53,080 nt of DNA. Source: DATAXP01 sp036272935. Lineage in GTDB: Bacteria; Planctomycetota; Planctomycetia; Pirellulales; PNKZ01. The notes beneath the pieces were generated by a model. That model was not told where the DNA came from. It worked only from the letters and a program-made list of their open reading frames with translations, and ran no database searches. Location: NCBI GenBank assembly GCA_036272935.1, contig DATAXP010000150.1:1-53080 (forward strand), given 5' to 3'. Within the stretch, counting starts at the first letter, position 1, and each line of letters opens with the position of its first letter. Of this stretch, positions 41,855-49,809 are shown one piece after another. The translations under genes and the position numbers were made by a program.

Positions 41855-41874
41855 CGGCCGCGTGGACGCGGCCG
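41855..41874. terminator. Two-way hairpin between converging genes
   Basis: CGGCCGCGT and its exact complement ACGCGGCCG, with only GG between them, give a nine-pair stem. The hairpin abuts the nadD stop codon at 41875. Read from the nadD side it starts CTTAGCGGCCGCGTCCACGC, the same element seen at 24661-24676 and 49671-49694. No U-run follows, so termination would not be of the classical intrinsic form. Confidence 0.5.
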
Positions 41875-42486
41875 CTAAGCGGGACGATACAGGCGGTGGG
41901 CCGTGATGTAGGCTTCGACCGCGCGCGGCGTGCGATAGCGAATGCTTTGCCCGTGGCGCACGCGCTGGCGCAAGTCGGTGCTGCTGAGATCGATTTGCGG
42001 CATCGCGACTTGCTGCCGGCGAACTTCTTGGGCGCGATCGGAGCCGACGACCTGGGCCAGCGCACCATAATCGGGCTCGGGCGCTCCGGGGCGCGTCACG
42101 ACCAACGGCGTCGCCAGCTCGCAAATGCGTTTCGGCTCGCGCCAGGTTGGCAGGTCGCGGAGCGAATCACCGCCGAGGAGTAGGAAGAGCGTGTCGTCCG
42201 GGCGGCTGCCATGAATTGCTTCGAGTGTATCGACGGTATAGCTGACGCCGCCGCGCTCGAGTTCCAAGCGACACAGGCGGAACGCTTCCTGGCCGCCGAT
42301 GGCCAGACGCAGCATCTCTTCGCGATCGGCCGCCAATGAAAGTTGCCGGTCGAGCTTGTGCGGCGGCACGGCGGCTGGCACAAACCACAATTCGTCGAGC
42401 TGTGCTTGCTCGCGGCAACACTCGGCGGCAATCAAGTGGCCGTAATGCACGGGGTCGAACGAACCGCCAAAGATGCCAAGTCGCAT
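41875..42486 (-). CDS. nadD: Nicotinate-nucleotide adenylyltransferase
   Basis: 203 residues; joins nicotinate mononucleotide and ATP to deamido-NAD in NAD synthesis. The start LGIFGGSFDPVHYGHL contains the GxFDPxHxGH nucleotidyltransferase motif, PAAVPPHK is present, and IDLSSTDLRQRV carries the conserved SSTxIR-like ATP-binding segment (here SSTDLR). Full length. The stop codon TAG lies in a CTTAGCGGCCG repeat. It is separated from the DUF1854 gene by a 102-base quasi-periodic repeat. Confidence 0.94.
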   Translation of the reverse strand: MRLGIFGGSFDPVHYGHLIAAECCREQAQLDELWFVPAAVPPHKLDRQLSLAADREEMLRLAIGGQEAFRLCRLELERGGVSYTVDTLEAIHGSRPDDTLFLLLGGDSLRDLPTWREPKRICELATPLVVTRPGAPEPDYGALAQVVGSDRAQEVRRQQVAMPQIDLSSTDLRQRVRHGQSIRYRTPRAVEAYITAHRLYRPA

Positions 42487-42588
42487 GAGAAGGGGACTGG
42501 GGGCTAGGGGTTGGTGGCTGAAAAGAGGAACTGTACGAGCAGGCGATCCGCTACTCCCAGTCCCTAGCCCTCAACCCCCAGCCCCTCG
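42487..42588. repeat. GGGGCTAGGGGTTGG inverted repeat between nadD and DUF1854 gene
   Basis: GGGGACTGGGGGCTAGGGGT at the left faces CCCAGTCCCTAGCCCTCAAC and CCCCCAGCCCCTC at the right, so nearly the whole spacer pairs with itself. G-runs on one strand are numerous enough that G-quadruplex formation is also possible. Composed of short near-repeats, like the other elements listed here but with a different word. Confidence 0.85.
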
Positions 42589-43092
42589 TTACAGGTACCG
42601 TTCCAGTAATCGCTTGCTGGCCGGATCGAGAGCACGAAAATCGGGGATCGAGTAGCGCACGCCGTGATCGTCGATGATCAGCACGCGCTCCGGTCCGAGC
42701 CGGCGAATGTCTTCTTCGCTCTTCACCAGGAACCGCGTCGCCCCGCGATCGGTCCGCACATGCCACTCCGAAGGATCGCTGCCGGTGCTAATCCGCTCGA
42801 TCCGCTCGATCACCGGCACGAACTCGCGCCGTGCCAGCTCTTCCTCGAGCGTCTTGAGCGTCGCCGCGGGTAGCACGGCGACATCGTCGATGCACACCAA
42901 CTCGCGCCCCTCGGCATCGACGATCGAGATCCAATGCTGCGGGTCGGAAATCGGAAACGCACGCACCGGCTCGACGCCGACGTGCCGCTGGCCTTCGGCG
43001 TCGATCAGCACCAGCCGCCCCCAAGCGTCGTGCTGCAAGCCGAAGCTGCGCATCTCGGGGCGACCGTTCGTTCGCGGGTCGGACGCCATCAT
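42589..43092 (-). CDS. DUF1854 family protein
   Basis: 167 residues. RLVLIDAEGQRHVGVEPVRA, DPQHWISIVDAEGREL and the end IPDFRALDPASKRLLERYL are typical of DUF1854. In proteobacteria this family is found beside an ABC transporter and cyanophycin synthesis genes. Here an ABC exporter with a matching gene order and cphA lie within a few kilobases, supporting a cyanophycin link. Its start overlaps the stop of the preceding small gene by 4 bases (ATGA), so translation is coupled. Molecular role unknown; soluble. Confidence 0.88.
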   Translation of the reverse strand: MMASDPRTNGRPEMRSFGLQHDAWGRLVLIDAEGQRHVGVEPVRAFPISDPQHWISIVDAEGRELVCIDDVAVLPAATLKTLEEELARREFVPVIERIERISTGSDPSEWHVRTDRGATRFLVKSEEDIRRLGPERVLIIDDHGVRYSIPDFRALDPASKRLLERYL

Positions 43093-43394
43093 AGCCGGCT
43101 TGGCCTTGGGCTCTCAAACTCCTGATTCATCAGCGACTCGGCAATCTCGTCGGGACTGAGAAGCAGGAGGACAGTCATATTGTCGTCGACATCGTCGGGC
43201 AGTAACGGCTTTACCATCGCGTCGCGTTCGTCCATCGATTTTCCCGCGAAGGTTTCGTCGATGACGCGCGCCCGGATCGATACGGAGTTGTACTGATATG
43301 CCACCGGCTCGGGTGTCCGTGGATATGCGGCGCGCAACGCACGCTCGACCTCAATGCTTGCCGGTGTCTGTCGATAGTTAACTGACGTGGCCAT
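43089..43394 (-). CDS. Small conserved protein paired with HEPN-like gene
   Basis: 101 residues, not a known toxin or antitoxin family to me. VAYQYNSVSIRARVIDETFA and KSMDERDAMVKPLLPDD form the core, reminiscent of a BolA-like alpha/beta layout, followed by LLLLLSPDEIAESLMNQEFE. Similar small proteins occur in Planctomycetota next to HEPN-type genes. It overlaps the HEPN-like gene upstream by 17 bases and the DUF1854 gene downstream by 4, so the three are translated together. Confidence 0.75.
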   Translation of the reverse strand: MATSVNYRQTPASIEVERALRAAYPRTPEPVAYQYNSVSIRARVIDETFAGKSMDERDAMVKPLLPDDVDDNMTVLLLLSPDEIAESLMNQEFESPRPSRL

Positions 43395-43866
43395 GTAATC
43401 GTTCCTCGCTCCAACGCATGACTAACTCGGCTGTGCGAACATGACGGCGTGCGTCGTTTTGAGATTTTCTCAACGCTTGATAGCGCGATTGGTAATGCCA
43501 ATCGGCCAGAATGGCAATTTCATCCTTTACAGCAGACGTCGGAACAGGATGAGTAACAACCAGCTTGTTGTCGGCTTCACCAAGTGTAACACCTTTGGCT
43601 AGCAACGCCCGTAAATCCTCGAGGTCATGCCCCTGGTCGCCTCGAAAATAAGTCTGCTCAATGTCTTCGCGAGTTTCCTGGTCCGCTGTTTGAATCAGAA
43701 TCACCGCCTTCAACGCACACTCCGCAGCAAACACCGCCAGGTTAATCGCGTCATGGTAAACGGATTTGTTGTTCGATTCCGCAAGGAACTTCGCGGTCCC
43801 GAGTCGCTGTTTCGCGACTGCCATCGCATTATCCGGACTTCGCAAAAGAATGCGGGGAATCGGCAT
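43378..43866 (-). CDS. HEPN-like helical protein
   Basis: 162 residues, almost all helical. AMAVAKQRLGTAKFLAES and VYHDAINLAVFAAECALKAV look like the first helices of a HEPN domain (the AAECALKA signature is common to HEPN proteins of nucleotidyltransferase-type and toxin systems). The RxxxxH RNase motif of HEPN toxins is not clear; RRHVR near the C-terminus is the nearest candidate. It starts 4 bases after the ABC gene stop. With its small partner it could be a toxin-antitoxin pair or an adaptor; neither is shown. Confidence 0.65.
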   Translation of the reverse strand: MPIPRILLRSPDNAMAVAKQRLGTAKFLAESNNKSVYHDAINLAVFAAECALKAVILIQTADQETREDIEQTYFRGDQGHDLEDLRALLAKGVTLGEADNKLVVTHPVPTSAVKDEIAILADWHYQSRYQALRKSQNDARRHVRTAELVMRWSEERLHGHVS

Positions 43867-43870
43867 GGTC

Positions 43871-46132
43871 CTACGCCTGCGCCAACTCCAATTGCGCCTG
43901 GTGCAAGCGCGAGTAGGCCCCCGACGGGCTCTTGAGCAACTCTCGGTGCGGGCCGACCTCGACGATCCGGCCGCGCTCCATCACGACCAGCCGATCGGCC
44001 TTGCGCAGCGTGCTCAGTCGGTGGGCGATCGCGATCGTCGTGCGTCCCTGGATCAGGTTGTCGAGCGCCTCCTGAATCTCCAGCTCGGTTTCGGTATCCA
44101 CGGCGCTGGTGGCCTCGTCGAGGATCAGGATGCGCGGATCGATCAGCAGTGCCCGGGCAATCGAGATGCGCTGGCGCTCGCCGCCGGAGAGCATCTGGCC
44201 GCGCTCGCCGACGACCGAATCGTAGCCTTCGGTCAGCCGCAGGATGAAGTCATGCGCGCGGGCCGCACGGGCCGCGGCAATAATTTCCGCCAGAGTCGCA
44301 TCGGGGCGACCGTAGGCGATGTTCTCGGCAATCGTGCCGTAGAACAGGAACGGCTCTTGCAGCACCAGCCCCACGTGCTCGCGGTATTCATTGACCGGAA
44401 ACGAACGGATATCGGTGCTGTCGACACGGATCGAGCCTTCGGTCACGTCGTAGAACCGGCACACCAGGTTCACCAGCGTGCTTTTCCCCGCGCCGCTGGC
44501 GCCGACCAGGCCGATCATCTCCCCCGGCTGAATCTTCAGGTTCACCTGCTGCACGATCTTGCGCGTGCCGTACTGGAAGCCGACGTTGCGCAGCTCGATC
44601 TCGCCGCGGAGGTGCGTGGGATGCACGGGCACGGTCGGCTCGGGGACGCTGGGCACACGGTCGAGGATTTCGAACACGCGCTGCGCGCTGGCCGCGGCGC
44701 GCTGCGTGGCGGCGAGCATGCGGCTCATCGATTCCAACCGCGTGTAGAACCGGCCGATGTACCCGGTGAACAGCACCAGCGTGCCGACGCTGAGCGAGTC
44801 GGGATCGAGCCCCACAAGGTACGCTCCGCCGGCCCAGATCACGAGCAGCCCCATCGCCGTGAGGAACTCGACGACCGGGCCGAAGAACGACCAGATGCGG
44901 TTCACGCGATCGTTGGCCGCGAGCACGTGATCGTTGGCCCGGCGGAAGCGATCGATTTCGCGATTCTCCTGGGCGAACGCCTTCACGACGCGCACGCCGG
45001 GAATGGTGTCGGCCAGCACGCTGGTCACGCGCGCCATGGCCCTGCCCCCTTGCTGGAAGCCGCGCAGCAGCCGACCGCGCACCGCGCTGATCAGCCAGGC
45101 GATCAACGGCAGGGGCAGCAGTGTGATGAGCGTGAGCAGCGGATTCATCCACACCAGGATCGCCGCCGTGAACACGATCATCAGCACGTCGGTGCCGAAC
45201 TCCAACAGGTTCACGCTCAGGAAAATGCAGATGCGATCGGTATCGTTGCCGATCCGGCTCATCAGGTCGCCGGTGCGTTTGCCGCCGAAGTACTCGAGCG
45301 ATAACGTCTGCAAGTGCGCATAGGTTTCGTTGCGCATGTCGGCGGCGATGCGCTCGCTGACCCAGGCCAATACATAGGTCTTCGCCCAGCCCAGCACGCA
45401 CGCGATCACGGCCGCCCCAGCCATCGCCGCCAGGTACAAGTTCACCTGGTGCCAGTCGATCGGACGGCCCAGTTGCTGGCGCGGCATCAGCTCGTTGTCG
45501 ATCAACGGCTTGGTGAAGTAGGGGGCGATCAGCCCGGTGCCGGTGCTGAGCACTAGCAGCGTGAAGCCCAGCAAGGCCATCGGCAGGTGAGGCCGCGCAA
45601 AGCGCCACAGACGCAACAGGCTGCCCGTGGCGCTGCTGTTGACCACAGGCATGCAGGCGATGCACTCGGGATCGTCGGCCGGAAGCACGGCGCCACAGCT
45701 TGGACAAACCGTTTCGCCGGTCTGTTCGGCATGTTCGTCAGGCTCGATCTGCCGCGCACGCCGCAGGTCGTTAAAGCGGCCCACTAGGCGATGCGCCGCG
45801 GTGGAGCGTGCACCGGTGTGCCGCCACTCGGCGACGCGGCTGGCTGTGCCGAACAATTCCAGCGTGCCGAGCGAGCCATGTTCCTTGGCCGTCAGATCGG
45901 CCACGTCGGCAACCGGCCAGGATTGCCAATCGCCCGCCTCCGACGCCAAACACGCCAATCGTCGATCGGTCAGCAGCACCAGACCCTTGGCGTACCGCAG
46001 CCCCTCGTCGACGTCCGTTTCGAGCCAAGCGATCAATTCTTCGCCCGATTCGACGATTGAAGCAAAGCGTCCCTGCCATGGCTCGGGAAGCGACGCGACA
46101 GAATAAGTTTGCTTCAAAGGAGTTAGCTCCAA
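43871..46132 (-). CDS. ABC exporter (permease-ATPase fusion), cyanophycin-associated type
   Basis: 753 residues. Residues 1-130 form a PH-like or nucleic-acid-free beta domain (YAKGLVLLTDRRLACL). A zinc ribbon follows with Cys143, Cys146, Cys157 and Cys160. Next come six membrane helices from about 175 to 460, and a nucleotide-binding domain with Walker A GASGAGKST near 540, LSGGERQRISIAR and ILDEATSA. This is the type I exporter layout with an extra N-terminal region, as in transporters that co-occur with DUF1854 and cyanophycin synthetase in proteobacteria. The exported substrate is unknown. cphA lies divergently 785 bases away. Confidence 0.88.
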   Translation of the reverse strand: MELTPLKQTYSVASLPEPWQGRFASIVESGEELIAWLETDVDEGLRYAKGLVLLTDRRLACLASEAGDWQSWPVADVADLTAKEHGSLGTLELFGTASRVAEWRHTGARSTAAHRLVGRFNDLRRARQIEPDEHAEQTGETVCPSCGAVLPADDPECIACMPVVNSSATGSLLRLWRFARPHLPMALLGFTLLVLSTGTGLIAPYFTKPLIDNELMPRQQLGRPIDWHQVNLYLAAMAGAAVIACVLGWAKTYVLAWVSERIAADMRNETYAHLQTLSLEYFGGKRTGDLMSRIGNDTDRICIFLSVNLLEFGTDVLMIVFTAAILVWMNPLLTLITLLPLPLIAWLISAVRGRLLRGFQQGGRAMARVTSVLADTIPGVRVVKAFAQENREIDRFRRANDHVLAANDRVNRIWSFFGPVVEFLTAMGLLVIWAGGAYLVGLDPDSLSVGTLVLFTGYIGRFYTRLESMSRMLAATQRAAASAQRVFEILDRVPSVPEPTVPVHPTHLRGEIELRNVGFQYGTRKIVQQVNLKIQPGEMIGLVGASGAGKSTLVNLVCRFYDVTEGSIRVDSTDIRSFPVNEYREHVGLVLQEPFLFYGTIAENIAYGRPDATLAEIIAAARAARAHDFILRLTEGYDSVVGERGQMLSGGERQRISIARALLIDPRILILDEATSAVDTETELEIQEALDNLIQGRTTIAIAHRLSTLRKADRLVVMERGRIVEVGPHRELLKSPSGAYSRLHQAQLELAQA

Positions 46133-46917
46133 TAAACCGGAGCCGATGGGTTCGAGGCGGCCGCAACAGGCCTATTGGCCGAGCATTTAGACTTCGCTCG
46201 GTCTTTTATTCTTTACCCTGTGGTTTATCTTATACGTCTTGCGCCGCGTGCTGCGAGCCGGCCGACCGGCCAGCAGCAGTTGTCGTTAACGATACCACCC
46301 GGCAGCATAAATCGTCAGCGCTAACTAGCATTCTACGGGACCGAAATCGAACGGAGGTCATCGCACGAGTCTCGCTTATAATAGCTTTTCCGTCTTGGCA
46401 GTCGAGTCGCGCCTGCCAGGGCGGCGGGTTGTGACGTGGCTGCCGTCGCCGGTGTCTTACATCATGGCGGATACCAAGGCACGGGCGAGGCAGCTGGAGA
46501 CTTTGGCTGAAACGTTGCCTGAGTCGCTAAACACGGTGCCGTCGGGCTGCGGCACCACTGCCCCGGAAGAGGCGTGGCCAGTGGCATCCGGCATCGCTTC
46601 CCTCTGGCCTTACGAACCGCCCGGCAAAACGATGGCCATCCATTCAGTTCAGGGCCGTTTCGGTCGAGTCAAAACAATGCTGGGGCAAAGGAACACATGT
46701 CGGATAAACAGCCCGCCCGGCAAACAAACAAGTCCCCGTCACCGTAACGATACACAAGTCCGCTCGGACAACGCCTAGCACTGACCCCATGCGACAAACT
46801 TACTGCCGGCCTGACAGTTTTCGGCACGGTCGTAACCTTTCGCCCGTGTTGGTCAAATAATAGTTACCTCCTCTGCATCTTGTCTTAGTTCCGCAGTCAC
46901 TCGACGAGCCGATATCC
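46133..46917. other. Long divergent control region of ABC exporter and cphA
   Basis: No convincing gene is found in 785 bases. Near the left end, a CCGAGC/GCTCGG hairpin (about 46167-46189) is followed by TCTTTTATTCTTT, terminator- or attenuator-like on the plus strand. A perfect TATAAT sits at 46377-46382 without a good -35 partner. A 127-codon open frame (46395-46778) lacks family resemblance and has a biased Thr/Pro/Arg composition. The stretch before cphA is AT-richer (TCAAATAATAG near 46855) and may hold its promoter. Confidence 0.45.
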
Positions 46918-49620
46918 ATGGAATTCCGTAAGGTCCTCGCGCTGCGCGGCCCGAACATGTGGGCAAACTTTCAGGTCCTCGAAGCCTGGGTCGATCTTGG
47001 CCCTTGGAAGGACTCGCCCAGCCACGAACTGCCCGGTTTCAACGACCGGCTGATGGGCTGGCTGCCGACGATGATCGAGCATCGCTGCGGGCTGGGGTAT
47101 CGCGGTGGGTTCTTCGAACGGCTCCGCACCGGCACCTACCTGGCTCACATTCTCGAGCACGTCTCGCTCGAACTGCAAGCCTTGGCCGGCCACGAGGTCG
47201 GCTACGGCCGCGCCCGCGAATGGCTGGGCGACGGCTATTACAAGGTGGTGATCGAGTACGAAGAAGAGGAAGTTGGCCGTGCGGCCATGGAAACGGCCCG
47301 CAGCCTGATCATGGCGGCGATTCACGATACGCCGTTCGACGTGGCGGCCGAAGTGGCCAAGCTGCGCGAGCTGGCCCACAGGGTATCGCTGGGGCCTAGC
47401 ACCAAGGCAATCGTCAACGCCGCGCGTGCCCGCAAGATTCCCGTCCGCCGGCTCAACGAGGGAAGCCTCGTGCAGTTGGGCTACGGCTGCAAGCAGCGCC
47501 GCATCTTGGCCGCCCAGACCGATCGGACCGGCGCCGTGGCCGAGGAGATTGCCCAGGACAAGGACATGACGCGCAGCCTGCTGCGCAGCGCCGGGGTGCC
47601 GGTGCCCGAGGGGCGTCCGGTAACCTCGGCTCTCGACGCATGGGCCGCTGCCGAAGAGATCGGCGTGCCGGTTGTCGTGAAGCCGCAATACGGCAGCCAG
47701 GGCCGCGGCGTCGCCACGAACCTAACGACCCGCGAGCAGGTGACGGCCGCCTTCGAGGCCGCTTCGCAGGAAAGCTCGTACATCATGGTCGAGCGCTTCG
47801 CCCCGGGCGACGACTACCGTGTGCTAGTGATCGGCAACCGTGTGATTGCCGCCTCGCGCCGTGAGCCGGCCCACGTCATCGGCGACGGCGTCCACACGAT
47901 TGCCGAGTTGGTGGCGATCGTCAACCGCGATCCCCGCCGCGGCGACGACCACGCCACCGCCCTGAGCAAGATTCCGCTCGACCAGATTGCCTTGGGCGTG
48001 CTGAACGACCAGGGATACACGATCGCCTCGATTCCGCTGGCCGGCGTGAAGGTGCTTTGCCGCCGCAACGCGAACCTCAGCACCGGCGGCACCGCGGCCG
48101 ATGTCACCGACATCGTCCATCCGCAAGTGGCGGCTCGTTGCATCGAGGCGGCCACGGTCATCGGGCTCGACGTGACCGGTGTCGACGTCGTGGCAGTCGA
48201 CATCAGCCGTCCGCTCGAAGAGCAAGGGGGCGTGATCGTCGAGGTCAACGCCAGCCCGGGACTGCGCATGCACACCGAGCCTTCGAGCGGCAAGTCCCGT
48301 CCGGTCGGCGAAGCGATCATCGACACGATGTTCACTCCCGGCGACGAGCTGAACCCCGGCGACAACGGCCGCATTCCGATCGCCGCCGTCACCGGCACCA
48401 ACGGCAAGACCACGACCACGCGGTTCATTGCCCACTTGCTGGCCACCTCGGGCCGTAGCGTGGGGATGACCTGCACCGATGGCATCTTCATCCGCGGCCG
48501 CCGCATCGACACCGGCGACTGCGCCGGTCCCCAAAGCGCGATCAATGTGCTGCTGAACCCCGTGGTCGAAGCGGCCGTGCTCGAAACCGCCCGCGGCGGC
48601 ATCCTGCGTGCCGGTCTCGGCTTCGATCGTTGCGACGTGGCCGTCGTCACCAACATCGCCGACGGCGACCACCTGGGCGTCGGCGGGATCGACACTCTCG
48701 AGCAGATCGCCAAGGTCAAACGCACGATCATCGACGTCGTTCACAAGCACGGCTACGGCGTGCTCAAGGCCGATGACCCGCTCACCGCCGAGATGGCCGA
48801 GCATTGCCCGGGTCAGGTGATTTTCTTCTGCCGCAATCCGGAACACCCGGTCGTCGTGGCGCATCGGGCCAAGGGCGGCCGGGCTGTCGTGGTGCGCGAC
48901 AACACGATCGTGGCCGCCGAAGGGGAACGCGAAGAGAAGATCATCGCCTTGGAGCGCGTTCCGCTGACGCATCGCGGGTTGATCGGATTCCAGGTCGAGA
49001 ATACCCTGGCCACCGTCGCCGCCGCCTGGGGCTTGGGGCTCACGCGCGACACCATCCGCTTGGGGCTCGAAACCTTCTCGGCCGACATGGAAAAAGTGCC
49101 CGGCCGCTTCAACCTGTTGGAGATCCACGGCGCGACGGTGATCGTCGACTACGGCCACAACCCGTCGGCCCTGGAAGCGATGATCGACGCGATCGAGTTG
49201 TTCCCCGCCTCGCGCCGCTTGGCGGTCTATACCGCCGCCGGCGATCGCCGCGATTGCGACATGGTCCGCCAAGGCCAGCAGCTCGGCAACGCGTTCGACC
49301 GCGTGATCCTGTACGAGGACCATTACCTCCGTGGCCGGCCGCAGGGGCAGATCATGGGCCTGATCCGCCAGGGACTCGCCCAAGGCGACCGCGTCACCGA
49401 GATCGACGAGCTGCTCGGCGCCGTCAAGGCGATCGAAACCTCGCTCGACATGCTTCAGCCGGGCGACCTGCTGCTGTTGCAGGCCGATGTGATCGACGAG
49501 ACGGTCGAGTACGTGAAGCGCTACCTCGCAGCGAGCAAACCGCAGGCCGACCGCGAACCAGCGCTGGTCGACGCCCTGCCAATGCCCGAAGTGGTCTACG
49601 CCACCGAAAGCATCGACTAG
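46918..49620 (+). CDS. cphA: Cyanophycin synthetase
   Basis: 900 residues. Polymerises aspartate and arginine into the storage polymer cyanophycin using ATP. The N-terminal domain has EHRCGLGYRGGFFERLRTG and HILEHVSLELQ. The ATP-grasp domain spans about 225-480, including VVVKPQYGSQGRGV and EVNASPGLRMH. The Mur-ligase-like domain follows with P-loop GTNGKTTTTRF near 493, TDGIFIRGRRIDTGDCAG and ETARGGILRAGLGFD, then DYGHNP. Length and domain set match CphA1-type enzymes. No cyanophycinase is in view. The ATG lacks a clear ribosome site. Downstream, two GC-rich hairpins lie within 75 bases. Confidence 0.95.
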   Translation: MEFRKVLALRGPNMWANFQVLEAWVDLGPWKDSPSHELPGFNDRLMGWLPTMIEHRCGLGYRGGFFERLRTGTYLAHILEHVSLELQALAGHEVGYGRAREWLGDGYYKVVIEYEEEEVGRAAMETARSLIMAAIHDTPFDVAAEVAKLRELAHRVSLGPSTKAIVNAARARKIPVRRLNEGSLVQLGYGCKQRRILAAQTDRTGAVAEEIAQDKDMTRSLLRSAGVPVPEGRPVTSALDAWAAAEEIGVPVVVKPQYGSQGRGVATNLTTREQVTAAFEAASQESSYIMVERFAPGDDYRVLVIGNRVIAASRREPAHVIGDGVHTIAELVAIVNRDPRRGDDHATALSKIPLDQIALGVLNDQGYTIASIPLAGVKVLCRRNANLSTGGTAADVTDIVHPQVAARCIEAATVIGLDVTGVDVVAVDISRPLEEQGGVIVEVNASPGLRMHTEPSSGKSRPVGEAIIDTMFTPGDELNPGDNGRIPIAAVTGTNGKTTTTRFIAHLLATSGRSVGMTCTDGIFIRGRRIDTGDCAGPQSAINVLLNPVVEAAVLETARGGILRAGLGFDRCDVAVVTNIADGDHLGVGGIDTLEQIAKVKRTIIDVVHKHGYGVLKADDPLTAEMAEHCPGQVIFFCRNPEHPVVVAHRAKGGRAVVVRDNTIVAAEGEREEKIIALERVPLTHRGLIGFQVENTLATVAAAWGLGLTRDTIRLGLETFSADMEKVPGRFNLLEIHGATVIVDYGHNPSALEAMIDAIELFPASRRLAVYTAAGDRRDCDMVRQGQQLGNAFDRVILYEDHYLRGRPQGQIMGLIRQGLAQGDRVTEIDELLGAVKAIETSLDMLQPGDLLLLQADVIDETVEYVKRYLAASKPQADREPALVDALPMPEVVYATESID

Positions 49621-49628
49621 CGCCGATC

Positions 49629-49694
49629 TCCCTCTCCCCTTCGCGCGGGAGAGGGCCGGGGTGAGGGGGGCTTAGCCGCCGCGTCCACGCGGCG
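49629..49694. repeat. Two adjacent hairpin repeats after cphA
   Basis: CTCCCTCTCCCC pairs with GGGAGAGGG (about 49628-49655), followed by CCGGGGTGAGGGGG, a word common in dispersed bacterial repeats. Directly after it, CTTAGC leads to CGCCGCGT-CC-ACGCGGCG (49677-49694), a perfect eight-pair hairpin of the same kind as at 41855-41874. Together they are likely to mark the end of the cphA transcript. Confidence 0.75.
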
Positions 49695-49809
49695 TTCGCC
49701 TGATTTGCCGCGCCAGCAATGCGCGCACCGCCGCTTCACTCACGTCCCGGCGTGGCATCGCCGATATAAGGCCGCAGCGTTGGGCTGAAACTGCGCGCCG
49801 GGCATCTGC

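Noticed and set aside
43766..45304. 512-codon plus-strand open frame opposite the ABC exporter
   Set aside because: The minus strand carries all ABC motifs; the plus frame shows none of any family.
46395..46778. Possible 127-residue protein before cphA
   Set aside because: No ribosome site, no domain, unusual composition. Kept only as part of the description of the gap.
47824..49383. 519-codon minus-strand open frame inside cphA
   Set aside because: Complement of a strongly conserved gene; composition rich in His, Arg and Asp, as expected for an antisense shadow.
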